A stretch of 64,000 nucleotides of DNA from Telmatospirillum siberiense (GCF_002845745.1 NZ_PIUM01000002.1:328639-392638), one strand, 5' to 3'. Shown: positions 36,053 to 45,846, counted from the first letter of the stretch. Numbers and translations: made by a program. The notes: generated by a model not told the origin, from the letters alone.

Positions 36053-37722
36053 GCCCAGTAGATCACCAGTCCGGCCGGGAAACTGGCCAGCATGAAGGTG
36101 AAGATGATCGGCAGGAAGGTGAACATCTTGGCCTGGATGGGATCGGCCGGCGCCGGATTCAGCTTCTGCTGCAGATACATGGTGACGCCCATGATCAGCG
36201 GCCAAATGCCGATATGCAGGAATTCCGGCGGCACCCAGGGGATCAGGCCGAACAGATTGAAAATCGTGGTCGGGTCTGGAACCGAGAGATCCTTGATCCA
36301 GCCGAAGAAGGGCGCCTGGCGCATCTCGATGGTGACGTAAAGCACCTTATAGAGGGCGAAGAACACCGGGATCTGGATCAGGATGGGCAGGCAGCCGGAG
36401 ACCGGGTTGGCCTTCTCGCGCTTGTAGAGCGCCATCATTTCCTGATTGAGGCGGGCCCGGTCGTCGCCGAAACGTTCCTGCAGTTTCTTCACCTCGGGTT
36501 GCAGCTTCTTCATCTTGCTCATCGCCTTGTAGGACTTGTTGGCGATGGGGAAGAAGGCGCCCTTGATGATCACCGTGAAGATCAGGATGGCGATGCCGAA
36601 ATTGGCCACTTCGGAATGGATGAAGCGCAGGAAATAGAAGAAGGGCTTGGTCAGGAAATAGAACCAGCCGAAGTCGATGGCCAGATCGAAACGGGGAATT
36701 CCCAGCTTCTCGCCATAGGCGTCGAGCTTGGCGAGCTCCTTGGCTCCGGCGAAGAAGTGACTGGTGGTTTCCGAACTGGCCCCGGCCGCCACGGTCAGGC
36801 CGCCCCCCAGCCAATCGCTCTGGTAACGGTCGACACCGTCCACCGCGCGCCAGTTCATCCGGGTGGAGATCGGCATGCTCTGGTCGGGGATGAGCGCCGT
36901 CAGCCAGTATTTGTCGGTGAAGCCAATCCATCCGCCGGTGCTCTTGGCCTCGACCAGATGCTCGTCCTCGCGCAACTTCTTGTATTTCATTTCCTTGAGC
37001 GTGCCGTCCAGCACACCCAGGGCGCCCTCATGCAGGATGTAGATGTCCTGCGTTTTCGGCGTGCCCCAGCGCGACACCAGGGCGTAGGGGAACAGGGTGA
37101 TGGGCGAAGATCCGGTGTTCTCCACCTTCTGCGTCACGCTGAACATGTAGTTGGCGTCCACCGTGTAGGTCCGGCTGAACTTCAGGCCGTGTCCGTTTTC
37201 CCAGGTCAAGGTGACGGGAGTGTCGGGCGTCAGGGTCTGGCCGCTGGCCGTCCACAGGGTATCCGGGCCGGGAATGGCGTCCTTGTCCTTGGCGTCTGCC
37301 GCGACGAAGCCGAATTCGGCGTAATAGGCGCCGGCGCCGGCTCCCGGCGACAGCAAGGTGATTTCCGGGCTGGCGGGGTCGGGGCTTTCATGGAAATGCA
37401 CCAGATCGAGATCGTCGATCCGGCCACCCATCAGCGAGAAGGATCCGCTCAGGCTGGGGGTGCTGATCTTCACGCGCGGAGCCTGGGCGATGGCTGCCGC
37501 CCGCGTTTCCGCCGAGACGACCGCGGGGACCACGGCCGAGGTCTGTTGATCCGGCACTTTCGGCACGGCTGACGTCTGTTTGTCCGGACCCGCTTGAGTG
37601 TCGGTCTGGCCGGAAGGCGTTTGGCCGGGCGGCGTGGCCGGTTTGGGCATCAGGAACTGCCAACCGAGCAGAATGGCCACCGAAAGGGCAATCGCCAGGA
37701 TAATGTTCTTCTGTTCGTTCAT
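35989..37722 (-). CDS. yidC: Membrane protein insertase YidC
   Basis: YidC inserts proteins into the inner membrane, alone or with SecYEG. The 577-residue protein has an N-terminal membrane anchor (about 6-24), a large periplasmic beta-sandwich domain (about 75-340), and five conserved C-terminal membrane segments (about 360-570) with the hydrophilic groove arginine in RFGDDRARLNQEMMALY. It is the fourth gene of the rpmH-rnpA-yidD-yidC cluster. Confidence 0.96.
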   Translation of the reverse strand: MNEQKNIILAIALSVAILLGWQFLMPKPATPPGQTPSGQTDTQAGPDKQTSAVPKVPDQQTSAVVPAVVSAETRAAAIAQAPRVKISTPSLSGSFSLMGGRIDDLDLVHFHESPDPASPEITLLSPGAGAGAYYAEFGFVAADAKDKDAIPGPDTLWTASGQTLTPDTPVTLTWENGHGLKFSRTYTVDANYMFSVTQKVENTGSSPITLFPYALVSRWGTPKTQDIYILHEGALGVLDGTLKEMKYKKLREDEHLVEAKSTGGWIGFTDKYWLTALIPDQSMPISTRMNWRAVDGVDRYQSDWLGGGLTVAAGASSETTSHFFAGAKELAKLDAYGEKLGIPRFDLAIDFGWFYFLTKPFFYFLRFIHSEVANFGIAILIFTVIIKGAFFPIANKSYKAMSKMKKLQPEVKKLQERFGDDRARLNQEMMALYKREKANPVSGCLPILIQIPVFFALYKVLYVTIEMRQAPFFGWIKDLSVPDPTTIFNLFGLIPWVPPEFLHIGIWPLIMGVTMYLQQKLNPAPADPIQAKMFTFLPIIFTFMLASFPAGLVIYWAWSNTLSIAQQWLIMRRQDRT

Positions 37723-37749
37723 GACTTTCTTTCCGGAAGGCCGGACGGG

Positions 37750-38043
37750 CTAATGGGAGCCTGTGGGACAACAAGAGCCGCCGCCATGGTGGCGGTGGCC
37801 GCGGGCGTGGTGGATGTGCGGTTCGGGGACCGGATCATAGCCGGAGCCGCCCCACGGGTGGCATCGTGACAAGCGCTTGACGATCAGCCAAATGCCTACA
37901 AGCGCGCCATGCTTGTCCAGTGCCTCCATCCCATAGGCCGAACAGGTGGGCAGGAAGCGGCAGCTATGCGCCGGTAAAATCGGCGATAGCAACAACTGGT
38001 AGCCGCGGATCAAGCCGCGGAGCGACGCGCTGACCAGTTTCAT
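37750..38043 (-). CDS. yidD: Membrane protein insertion efficiency factor YidD
   Basis: This 97-residue protein has the family signature [11 protein letters not shown] followed by [10 protein letters not shown] and [14 protein letters not shown] with conserved cysteines. An amphipathic N-terminal helix places it at the inner membrane, where it assists insertion. The histidine-rich tail ([13 protein letters not shown]) is unusual. ATG 38043 follows AGAGG and overlaps the rnpA stop (ATGA). Confidence 0.93.
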   Translation of the reverse strand: MKLVSASLRGLIRGYQLLLSPILPAHSCRFLPTCSAYGMEALDKHGALVGIWLIVKRLSRCHPWGGSGYDPVPEPHIHHARGHRHHGGGSCCPTGSH

Positions 38044-38492
38044 GGAGCCTCTTGACCACTCTGCAGGCCTTGGGGTGGACGATCGGCGGAATCGCAAGGG
38101 CGATCCGCGCCCACACGTTTTAACGCGGTTTGCAAATCCTGCAAGAGCAGAGCGAAGGGCCGGCGCAAGGTTTCTTGGCGGCCGATCAGCACATAGTCAT
38201 AGCCGGGCATGGCCCGGACCGGTAAAACCGCCGCCGCCGCCGCGCGCAAACGCCGTTTGGCGCGGTTTCGCGCCACCGAGTTGCCCACTTTTTTGCTGCA
38301 GGTAAATCCCACGCGCAAATCGGTTGCCGTCTCACCGGAAGCGGGAGCGGCATCGGCGCAGTCTGTGGGAGAGGATGAGTCGATGATAGCCGGCGCCGCC
38401 TGCAAAATCAGGCCGGGCGCCGCCCATTTGCGCCGCAAGCCGGCGACGCGGAGAAATTCGGAACGACGCTTCAGGCGTCCGACCGTCATCAT
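38040..38492 (-). CDS. rnpA: Ribonuclease P protein component
   Basis: RnpA is the protein subunit of RNase P, which matures tRNA 5' ends. The 150-residue protein starts [13 protein letters not shown] and has the RNR-like motif region [17 protein letters not shown]. It carries an insertion after residue 30 (about 30 residues rich in alanine and serine), so it is a little longer than usual. The start may be 38492 or 38489. It sits between rpmH and yidD. Confidence 0.93.
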   Translation of the reverse strand: MMTVGRLKRRSEFLRVAGLRRKWAAPGLILQAAPAIIDSSSPTDCADAAPASGETATDLRVGFTCSKKVGNSVARNRAKRRLRAAAAAVLPVRAMPGYDYVLIGRQETLRRPFALLLQDLQTALKRVGADRPCDSADRPPQGLQSGQEAP

Positions 38493-38545
38493 CCGCGCAT
38501 CCGGCGCGTCATCGTGGCCGCGACCCGCCGGCAAAGCCGACAGGA

Positions 38546-38680
38546 TCAGGCGGAGAGGCGCTTGCGGCCCTTGGCGCGACGCTCGGACAGAACGCGGCGA
38601 CCGCCGACGGTGGCCATGCGGGAGCGGAAGCCGTGGCGGCGGGCGCGGACGAGCTTGCTGGGTTGATAGGTACGCTTCAC
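38546..38680 (-). CDS. rpmH: 50S ribosomal protein L34
   Basis: The 44-residue protein reads [17 protein letters not shown]... and ends GRKRLSA, the universal L34 pattern. The start is a GTG at 38680 with GGAG upstream. A strong promoter lies 41 bases further upstream. It heads the rpmH-rnpA-yidD-yidC-engB-argB gene run. Confidence 0.96.
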   Translation of the reverse strand: MKRTYQPSKLVRARRHGFRSRMATVGGRRVLSERRAKGRKRLSA

Positions 38681-39008
38681 GGTTCGAACTCCAAACGGCC
38701 CAAGAAAAAGGGAGGAACGGTGTATAGGGACTTGTGCCGGACGAGTCAATCGTCATGACGCGAACCTTAACGGTGATCGCTTCGGGTCAGCGGCTTGGCA
38801 TTGGCCGATGGGGCCCCAAAGGGGATTTTTTGAGCGCTTCGTTGAAGGTCGTGCCGTTTATGTTGCGAGGACCGATATCGAGAAGCGGTCATGGACATTT
38901 TCCCACCGTTGACGGTCCCTTGCGTCAGGATTTTCCGGGCTTGACCCGTTCATGTCGTCTATGGCCCCTTGGCCTCGGCCACAGAGTCTACCGTCGAAGG
39001 GGACAAGG
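38681..39008. other. Intergenic region between divergent rpmH and acid phosphatase genes
   Basis: The 328 bases hold the rpmH promoter (38721-38749) at one end. A short CCCC-AAA-GGGG-ATTTTTT hairpin occurs at 38814-38830. I find no DnaA-box cluster and no clear Pho box for the phosphatase gene; TTGACC at 38941 could be part of its promoter. Confidence 0.5.
38721..38749 (-). promoter_or_regulatory. Sigma-70 promoter of rpmH
   Basis: On the minus strand TTGACT (38744-38749) and TATACA (38721-38726) are separated by exactly 17 bases, close to consensus, as expected for a ribosomal protein gene. The predicted start is near 38714. Confidence 0.8.
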
Positions 39009-39749
39009 ATGCGCATATCGTTGCCGAATCATCCGCTCCGTCACGCTCTTTTTCTTATCCTGTCTCTGACGTTCGGATTTCCGGCGCAGGCGGCGTCCGA
39101 CGCCCATTATGTGGGGATCGCCCAGGTCGATCTCGGGCGGCTGTTGTCGCCGCCTCCCTCTCCCGGGACATCCGAGGAGAAATCAGACCTTGAGGCGGTT
39201 GTCGAAGCCTCGCGAAGCCGTTCTCCACAGGAGGCCGAGGCGGCACGCGCCGATGGGGAAAGGTCTGTACTGCGTTTCGCCGATGCCTTGGGTGACGGTT
39301 TCACCGCCGGGAAGCTGACCTTTTCCCTGCCGTTTTTCGCCCGGGTGGGGGGCGATATCCATGCCATCGTCGGCACGGCCAAAGTCGATTTCGATCGGTT
39401 GCGGCCCTATATCGTCGACACGCGCGTGGAAGCGTTGCGCAATGATGCGGAGATGTCGCCGGCGCCTCATCATCGCAGCGGATCCTATCCCAGCGGGCAC
39501 GCGAGCTTCGCCTATGCCGCGGCTATCCTGCTGGCGGCCATGGTTCCCGAAAAATCTTCTGAAATTTTCGCCCGGGCGGCGCTTTACGCCCATCACCGGC
39601 TGGTCGCCGGCGTCCATTATCCGACCGATATCGAGGCCGGTCGCATCGCCGGAACGGTGATCGCCAACGTCCTCCTGCACGACCCGCGTTTCATGGCGGA
39701 CTACGCCCGTTCCCGTGAGGAGATCCGCCATGCCGTCGGGGTGGATTAG
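39009..39749 (+). CDS. Secreted PAP2-family class A acid phosphatase, copy A
   Basis: The 246-residue protein has a signal peptide (about 1-28, ending PAQA) and the class A nonspecific acid phosphatase motif: K-x6-RP (KVDFDRLRP), PSGH, and HR-x5-H-x3-D (HRLVAGVHYPTD), where the usual serine is replaced by histidine. These periplasmic enzymes cleave phosphate from many organic phosphomonoesters. It is clearly related to the phosphatase at 46985 (shared AAMVPEK, GVHYPTDIEAG/GVHFRSDIEAG). ATG 39009 follows GGGGAC. A 44-bp repeat lies directly after the stop. Confidence 0.88.
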   Translation: MRISLPNHPLRHALFLILSLTFGFPAQAASDAHYVGIAQVDLGRLLSPPPSPGTSEEKSDLEAVVEASRSRSPQEAEAARADGERSVLRFADALGDGFTAGKLTFSLPFFARVGGDIHAIVGTAKVDFDRLRPYIVDTRVEALRNDAEMSPAPHHRSGSYPSGHASFAYAAAILLAAMVPEKSSEIFARAALYAHHRLVAGVHYPTDIEAGRIAGTVIANVLLHDPRFMADYARSREEIRHAVGVD

Positions 39750-39793
39750 CGCGCTGCGGTTGGATTGAATCGCGCCCGTTAGTCTGAGCGGCG
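39750..39793 (+). repeat. 44-bp element following acid phosphatase A
   Basis: Starting at CGCGCTGCGGTTGG, this element matches 47735-47778 at 39 of 44 positions. Both copies follow immediately or closely after paralogous phosphatase genes, and both hold the core TTGGATTGAATCGCGC. Confidence 0.7.
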
Positions 39794-39837
39794 TTTGAGC
39801 AATTGAAAAAACGGAGTTTTTTCAGCGTCACGCAAGC

Positions 39838-40479
39838 CTAGAGTGGGGCTTCGAACCAGCCTTGCGCCGCGGCGAAGCGGATGATCTGGACGCGTGTCCT
39901 CAAGTTGAGTTTTTCGGCGGCGCGCACTTTGTAGGTTTCCACCGTCTTGATGCTGATGAGCAGGCGTTCAGCGATCTCCTTGGTGGTGAACCCCTGTGCG
40001 AGCAGGCGCAGGACGCTGGTTTCGCGCTCGCTCAGGATGTCGGCGTTGGGCAGCCTGCCGGGGGGCGGCGCCACGGCCTTGGCGGCGATGGCCGGGTCGA
40101 GATACATTTCCTGGCGGGCCACCGTGCGAACGGCGCGGACCAGATCCTCGGCCGCCGACCGCTTCAGCAGATAGCCGTCGACGCCTGCCAGTAGTGCCTG
40201 CTGAAGATAGCTTTGGTCTTCATGGACGGTCAGGGCGAGCAGGCGGACGGACGGCACCTCGGCTTTCAGGCGGCGGATCAGCTCGATTCCGTCCATGTCG
40301 CCGATCGAGATGTCGACCACGGCGACGTCGGGGATGGTCGCGGCGATCTCCGCCGCGGCGGAAAGTCCGCTGGTGGACGCGCTGACCACGGTGATGTCGG
40401 GTTCGGTCTCGATCAACGCCTTGATGCCGGTGAGCACGATCGGATGGTCGTCGGCGAGGGCGACGCGAATTGCCGTCAT
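39838..40479 (-). CDS. NarL/LuxR-family response regulator
   Basis: The 213-residue protein has a receiver domain (about 4-120) with acidic pocket D10, D11 and phosphorylation site D56 (VVDIS), and a C-terminal LuxR helix-turn-helix (about 148-205: LSERETSVLRLLAQG, TTKEIAERL). It is encoded after its cognate kinase with an ATGA overlap. The target may be the neighbouring TonB locus, though that is inference. Confidence 0.9.
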   Translation of the reverse strand: MTAIRVALADDHPIVLTGIKALIETEPDITVVSASTSGLSAAAEIAATIPDVAVVDISIGDMDGIELIRRLKAEVPSVRLLALTVHEDQSYLQQALLAGVDGYLLKRSAAEDLVRAVRTVARQEMYLDPAIAAKAVAPPPGRLPNADILSERETSVLRLLAQGFTTKEIAERLLISIKTVETYKVRAAEKLNLRTRVQIIRFAAAQGWFEAPL

Positions 40480-42530
40480 GCCGCTTCTCCCGGCTGGTCG
40501 ATGGCGGGGAGGGGGATGCGGACGAAGATCGCCGTGCCCGCGCCGATTTCACTTTCGATCTTCAATTGCCCGTTGACCAGTTCCAGCCGTTCGCGGATGC
40601 CCAGCAGGCCTAGGTGGCGTTGCGAGGAGGGGGTGGCGGAGCCGTCGGCGAATCCTCGTCCGTTATCCTCGACGATCAGCACCAATTGTCCCGGACGGCG
40701 ATCCAGTGTGACGTTGACGGCCGACGCCTCGGCATGTTTGACGATATTGGTCAACAGTTCGACGATGATGCGGTAGACGGTGGTTTCGATGACGGGGGCC
40801 AGTCTCGGTCCTTCCAGTCCTCGCATGAAGACGTCCAGGTCGATACCTGTCTGATTGCGCCATTCGTCGAGCAAGGTGGCGAGCGCATCGCGCAACCCGA
40901 TATCGTCGAGGGCCGTGGGGCGCAATTCGACGGCGGCGCGGTGAATGTCCTGGCTGATGTCGGAAATCATCTTTTTCAGCTCCTTGCAGGCATCGAGGGT
41001 GGCGGGCGACGCCGCTTCGACTTCCAGCCGCTTCAGCCGCAAGGACAGGCCGGCGACCGTTTGGCCGACACGGTCGTGAAGATCGCGGGCGATGCGCCGT
41101 CGTTCGTCCTCCTGCGCGGAGTTGAGCAGGGTCAACAACAGGCGATGTTCCGCTTCCGCTTTCTTCTGCTTGTCGATATTGACGATGACGCCATAGATAC
41201 CGGCCGTCTTGTTCGAACCGTGCTCGGGAACCTGGCCGGAAATGCGCAGCCAACGGACGTTGCCGTCGGCCAGCATGGCCCGGACGTTGACCTCGTAAGG
41301 GGTTTGATCGTGCCGGCATTGCCGCATGGCGAGATCGACCGCCTCCCGGTCCTCGGGATGGATGGTGGCCAGAAAGGCATCGTAACTGTTGAGATGCCCC
41401 GTCAGGCCGCAAAGGCGGCGGCAACGTTCGCACCATTCAATGTTGTCGCTGCCAAATCTCCAGTGCCAGGTGCCGATGTCGGCGGTTTCGACCGCCAACA
41501 GGCGCCATGCTTCGCTCCGGCGCAGCACCTGTTCGGCGCCTTCCATCTCGACGCGGCGTCGTGCCGCGATGGAGTGCGCCACCAGGCTGGCCAGCAAGGC
41601 GGTCAGAAAGAGGGCGCCGGTGCCGGCCAGGACGATCATCAGCCATGCCCTTCGGACCGGCTTGTCGAGGGACGCTTTGGGCATTCTCAGATGTACGGTC
41701 CAGGCGCTGAGCGGGATCTTTTGCGAGACCGCGTAGACGGCCTGGCCATTGGGCAGGATCTCCTCGTGAATGGCCGCGTTGTCCTTGCAGCAGATGGCGA
41801 TGTCGAATTTATCGCCGATGCCGAACTGTCCGCGGTGGCGTCTGTCCGTGCTGGCGATGATCCGGCCCGAGGCGTCGACCAGGGCGCCGTCCCAGCCCTT
41901 GGGGAGATCGGCCATGTTCAGCGTCTCTTCGAAGGTGCCGGGTTTTATGCCGACGGAGACGACGAAGCGCACCGAATCCTGGCGAACGACCGGATAGTGA
42001 ATCGGGATGCTGGCGGTCTGCGCCAGGGTTCCCGACGGTAGATAGCCGCCGACGGTGGCCTTCGCCGTTTCCACCGCTTTGCGGAAGCCGTCGATGTCTC
42101 CGTTGCTGCCGGCCGGTTGGCCGCCGGGCTGTTCGGCGTTCAGGATCTGCGCGCCGGATGTCGCCGCGAGAGACACGGTCAACCAGTTTGGATGCAGGGT
42201 CTGCAGACGCTGGGCATGTTCGAGGAAGCTCGATGTGTCGTCGCGGTTGAGCCTGCGCAGGTTCGCCAAAGGTTGCGCCGCCTCGATTTCGCCTTCCAGT
42301 TCGGTTTCCACCTGGTGGGCCAGGCGCTCGGCGCGCAGGGCAACTTGCAAGGCGACTGTTTGGCGTTCCTGTGTGCTTGAGCGATATCCGCTAATTATTC
42401 CTAACAATATTAATGGAATTGCCGCAGATAGTACTATAATTAAGAACGGTCGAAGTGAAATATCAAAAATATAGCGTTTATATTTTTGTGATATGAGTTT
42501 AAATTCACTAATTTCAGTGGAAATCTCCAT
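40476..42530 (-). CDS. Membrane sensor histidine kinase, HisKA_3 type with periplasmic sensor and PAS domains
   Basis: The 684-residue protein has membrane segments at about 25-48 and 295-318 that bracket a periplasmic sensor region of Cache/CHASE type, then a PAS domain (about 340-455), a HisKA_3 dimerisation helix with H485 (RRIARDLHDRVGQT) and a HATPase domain (VELLTNIVKHA, VEDNGRGF, GLLGIRERLE). It would phosphorylate the NarL-type partner. ATG 42530 has GGCGGAA upstream, better than the ATG at 42542. The first 50 codons are markedly AT-rich. Confidence 0.9.
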   Translation of the reverse strand: MEISTEISEFKLISQKYKRYIFDISLRPFLIIVLSAAIPLILLGIISGYRSSTQERQTVALQVALRAERLAHQVETELEGEIEAAQPLANLRRLNRDDTSSFLEHAQRLQTLHPNWLTVSLAATSGAQILNAEQPGGQPAGSNGDIDGFRKAVETAKATVGGYLPSGTLAQTASIPIHYPVVRQDSVRFVVSVGIKPGTFEETLNMADLPKGWDGALVDASGRIIASTDRRHRGQFGIGDKFDIAICCKDNAAIHEEILPNGQAVYAVSQKIPLSAWTVHLRMPKASLDKPVRRAWLMIVLAGTGALFLTALLASLVAHSIAARRRVEMEGAEQVLRRSEAWRLLAVETADIGTWHWRFGSDNIEWCERCRRLCGLTGHLNSYDAFLATIHPEDREAVDLAMRQCRHDQTPYEVNVRAMLADGNVRWLRISGQVPEHGSNKTAGIYGVIVNIDKQKKAEAEHRLLLTLLNSAQEDERRRIARDLHDRVGQTVAGLSLRLKRLEVEAASPATLDACKELKKMISDISQDIHRAAVELRPTALDDIGLRDALATLLDEWRNQTGIDLDVFMRGLEGPRLAPVIETTVYRIIVELLTNIVKHAEASAVNVTLDRRPGQLVLIVEDNGRGFADGSATPSSQRHLGLLGIRERLELVNGQLKIESEIGAGTAIFVRIPLPAIDQPGEAA

Positions 42531-42865
42531 ATTTTCCGCCATTTCAAAAAATTTTATTTTGCATTTTTCATTATCAATTTTTGTATTTTATGTGTTCTGC
42601 GATATTCGGGCGGATATCAAAGAAGTATTGTTTTGGTGGAATAGGGCGTCGCCTTCGCATATTTTAAAGAATATTTAATGAAATAATCTGGATGATTCGC
42701 CTAGTTCAATAGCATAAGTTTAATCAATATTCTGTTACAGAAATATTTCACTTTCTGTTGGCGTGTGGGGATAATCCTGACAGGTTTATCGTTTCTTTCC
42801 GACATCATTATCATTGTCGCTTATGACATATTGCCGCCGACTTAATTTGTTTGGGGGGCAAAGAC
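42531..42865. other. AT-rich gap between kinase and TonB-receptor genes
   Basis: The 335 bases are much richer in A+T than the rest of the window and separate divergent genes. A Fur-like site is at 42801-42818. No coding potential or RNA gene is visible. It probably contains both promoters, and it may mark a junction of imported DNA. Confidence 0.6.
42801..42818. promoter_or_regulatory. Fur-like operator before the TonB-dependent receptor gene
   Basis: On the minus strand the site reads GACAATGATAATGATGTC, containing the hexamer pair GACAAT-GATAAT, close to the classic Fur array (GATAAT repeats). It ends 47 bases before the receptor start, in the promoter region. Iron repression of such receptors is established; binding here is predicted only. 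Confidence 0.5.
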
Positions 42866-45145
42866 GTGTTGGCAGCCGTACATTCCGGAGTTGGTTTGGA
42901 TAATCGTGCGTATTTCCGCGCCGTCGGTCTTTCCGTGGCGGCGCTTCTGGCGAGTACCGCGCTGGCGGGGGCTCAGACGCTCGATCTGGGCGCCGTCGAT
43001 GTCGCCGGGTCGGGGGGCAATAACGATACTGCGGTCGGGAGCAAGGCTGCGCCCGGCACTGCCGCGGCGATCGCGCCGACGCAAAGCAGCCTTTACGCCA
43101 CCGAGCCCCAGACCATTATCAGCGATCGCTACATCAGCGACATGCTGCCGCCGCAGTCGGACATGTCGGCGATCGTCAAGATGGCGCCCAGCGTCTATAC
43201 CACCAGCCCGAACGGGCCGGGGGCGTCCGAGGCCAAGATCCAGATGCGCGGTTTCGTCGACGGTCAATACAACATCACCATCGATGGCGTGCCTTTCGGT
43301 GACGCCAACGACCCGACCCATCATTCCACCGCCTATCTGCCGTCTGGATCTCTCAGCCAAGTGATCATCGATCGCGGACCCGGACAGGCCAGCACCCAGG
43401 GCTATTCATCGTTCGGCGGCAGCGTCAATTTGTTCTCGCGCGCCTTCTCCGACACGGCCGGTGGGCATGTGGACACCGGTTGGGGCAGCGACAACACGCA
43501 GAACTACAATCTCGAGGCGCAATCCGGCCTCATCAAGGAGACCGGGACCAAGGTTCTGTTCAACTACGACAACACGATGACCGATGGCGCATTGCAATAC
43601 GCCGCCGCCGCACACAAAAACTACATGCTGAAGATCGACCAGCCGATCGGAGAAAGCTGGGACATGACCCTCATGAGCTCGGTGGAGACGGGCATGTATT
43701 ACGGTCTGGCCCAGATCACCATGGCGCAGGCGGCCAAGTACGGGAAGTCTTATGCCGGCCTGAATGCCAATCCGTCCAGCGCCGATTATTTCGGCTTCAA
43801 TCACGTCCATAAGACGACGGATTTCGAGATCATGACGTTGACCGGCGATGCCGGACTCTTCCAGGTCGACAACAAGGCTTACACCTACGCCTACGTCAAC
43901 AAGGATCTCGAAGAGAAAGACCAGACGACGGAAACCACCACGTCACTTTACACCAAGGCCCAGTTGGCGGCCAACCCGGCCCTGGCCAACGACGTGATGG
44001 GATTGGCCAAGGAAAACCGCTTCCGCGCTTTCGGGGACATTCTTACGCTGTCGCGCGACGTCGATGCCGGGATTTGGTCGGGCACCGGGCGTTTCGGGGC
44101 CTGGGTCGAGCATGTCAACAACACGCGTTATCTGATCCAGCGTGACGACACGCTGGGGCTCGCCGTTCCGACGACGACCTATCCCGCCGCCTATCAGTAC
44201 AATATCCTTTCGAAGATCGACACTTTCCAGCCGTTCGTCGAATATGAGTGGAAGCCCTCGGACCGCTGGAGCCTGACGCCCGGCTACAAGCATTATGATT
44301 TCAGCCGCGACCAGTTCGGCAATCCCAACCAGACGGCCGGCGGCAAGACACAGACGGTCCGCACGCAGGCGATTAACGCCGCCTATTACGCCGATCTGCC
44401 CTATTTCACCGCCCGCTATCGCGTTTTGCCCGAGCTTTCCGCCTATTTCCAATATGCGCAGGGCATCCAGGCGCCGACCGTCAACGCCCTTTACGTGGCG
44501 GACCCGCAGGCCAATAAGATGCAGCCGCAGACCACCACCAATTACCAGGTGGGGGCGGTTTGGAAGAACGATCGCATCACGGCCGATGCCGATCTTTATT
44601 TCATCGATTTCGCCAACTATGCCCAGTTGAACGGCAGCGGCAATAATGCCTACTACAGCAATATCGGCGGCGTGGATTATCAGGGCATCGAAGGCGAGGC
44701 GACCGGTGTCGTCGGTGCCGGATTCAGCCTTTATACCAGCGGAAGCCTGAACAGCGCCAAGACCAAGGGAACCAATCTCTGGGTGGCCAATGCTCCCGAC
44801 GTGACCTTGGGCGGGGGTCTGCTTTACGACAAGGACGGCGCTTTCGGCTCGTTCCTCACCAAATATGTCGGTCATCGTTACGCCGGCAGCCAGGTGGCCG
44901 GGACCGATTTCAACCGCCTGAAGCCGTTCAACTCGACGGATCTGGTGGTCGGCTATCGTTTCGGCAATGTGGTGGCGCATACCAGCGACATCAAAATCTC
45001 CTTCGGCATCACCAATCTGTTCGACCACCACACCATCACCGATGCGTCGAGCATGCTGAGCGGCAGCACGCCGACGCCGGCCTCCGCCACTTATTACTGG
45101 ATGTCGGGACGGAGTTATTTCGGAACCCTCTCCGTCTCTTTCTAA
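42866..45145 (+). CDS. TonB-dependent outer membrane receptor
   Basis: The 759-residue protein has a signal peptide (about 1-36, ending AGAQ), a TonB box-like segment LGAVDVAG, a plug domain (about 70-190: IQMRGFVDGQYN, IDGVPFGD, DRGPGQASTQG) and a 22-strand barrel ending in the aromatic-terminated LSVSF. It would import an iron chelate or another large ligand. The GTG at 42866 has GGGGGG seven bases upstream and is preferred to the TTG at 42851. exbB, exbD and tonB follow directly, and a Fur-like site precedes it. Confidence 0.9.
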   Translation: MLAAVHSGVGLDNRAYFRAVGLSVAALLASTALAGAQTLDLGAVDVAGSGGNNDTAVGSKAAPGTAAAIAPTQSSLYATEPQTIISDRYISDMLPPQSDMSAIVKMAPSVYTTSPNGPGASEAKIQMRGFVDGQYNITIDGVPFGDANDPTHHSTAYLPSGSLSQVIIDRGPGQASTQGYSSFGGSVNLFSRAFSDTAGGHVDTGWGSDNTQNYNLEAQSGLIKETGTKVLFNYDNTMTDGALQYAAAAHKNYMLKIDQPIGESWDMTLMSSVETGMYYGLAQITMAQAAKYGKSYAGLNANPSSADYFGFNHVHKTTDFEIMTLTGDAGLFQVDNKAYTYAYVNKDLEEKDQTTETTTSLYTKAQLAANPALANDVMGLAKENRFRAFGDILTLSRDVDAGIWSGTGRFGAWVEHVNNTRYLIQRDDTLGLAVPTTTYPAAYQYNILSKIDTFQPFVEYEWKPSDRWSLTPGYKHYDFSRDQFGNPNQTAGGKTQTVRTQAINAAYYADLPYFTARYRVLPELSAYFQYAQGIQAPTVNALYVADPQANKMQPQTTTNYQVGAVWKNDRITADADLYFIDFANYAQLNGSGNNAYYSNIGGVDYQGIEGEATGVVGAGFSLYTSGSLNSAKTKGTNLWVANAPDVTLGGGLLYDKDGAFGSFLTKYVGHRYAGSQVAGTDFNRLKPFNSTDLVVGYRFGNVVAHTSDIKISFGITNLFDHHTITDASSMLSGSTPTPASATYYWMSGRSYFGTLSVSF

Positions 45146-45180
45146 GCGCACCTCCTCACTGACCCGTTCGGAGCTTTGGA

Positions 45181-45846
45181 ATGTCTTTTTCTCACCTGAT
45201 TGATCTTGCCGCCGCTTCGGGCGGGGTTCTTTTCGCCATGCCGGTCCTGTTGCTGGTGACCCTTACCGTCAGCTTCGAACGCGTCTGGTGGCTGGCCCGG
45301 TTGATGTCGGCCAGCCGGGCGACGATCGCTCGGGTGGCCGGGCTGACCCATCTCGACCGGACCGCCCTTGAACGGGAACTGGTCCGCGTCGAAGGCCAGC
45401 CGATCGGCAGCGTGCTTCGCGTTCCGTTGGCTTTTCCCAATGAACATGATCACGCGCGCCTCGCCGATTTGTTGGAGGAGGCGGTTCTGCGCGAAGTGCC
45501 GAGGGTCGACCGCTCGCTATGGATGCTCGATACGGCGGTGACCTTGGCGCCGTTGCTGGGTCTTTTGGGAACCATCATCGGCATGTTCAACGCGTTTCAG
45601 GTATTGGGGAAGCCCGGAGCGGCCCCCACGGAGATTACCGGCGGTGTCGCCGAAGCCCTGATCGCTACGGCCTCGGGACTGTTCATCGCCATTATCGGGT
45701 TGATCTTTTTTAACAGCCTGCAGGCCCGGGTTCGCCTGGTCGTCCATGACATGGAGACGCTGAAGACCATGCTGGTCAATCGCTTGAGCGGCAACCGGGA
45801 CGAGGAGATTCAGGTGACCCGTTCGGTCAGCGTGCGGGGACTCTGA
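45181..45846 (+). CDS. exbB: ExbB/TolQ-family proton channel protein
   Basis: The 221-residue protein has an N-terminal membrane segment (about 14-32) and two more (about 118-140 and 155-185) with the family region LAPLLGLLGTIIGMFNAF and VAEALIATASGLFIAI. With ExbD it forms the inner-membrane motor that energises TonB. The gene lies 35 bases after the receptor, in the same transcription unit. Confidence 0.92.
   Translation: MSFSHLIDLAAASGGVLFAMPVLLLVTLTVSFERVWWLARLMSASRATIARVAGLTHLDRTALERELVRVEGQPIGSVLRVPLAFPNEHDHARLADLLEEAVLREVPRVDRSLWMLDTAVTLAPLLGLLGTIIGMFNAFQVLGKPGAAPTEITGGVAEALIATASGLFIAIIGLIFFNSLQARVRLVVHDMETLKTMLVNRLSGNRDEEIQVTRSVSVRGL

Noticed and set aside
38681..39008. Possible replication origin next to rpmH-rnpA
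   Set aside because: The rpmH end is near oriC in many bacteria, but I find no DnaA gene and no DnaA-box cluster; the gap holds an ordinary promoter.
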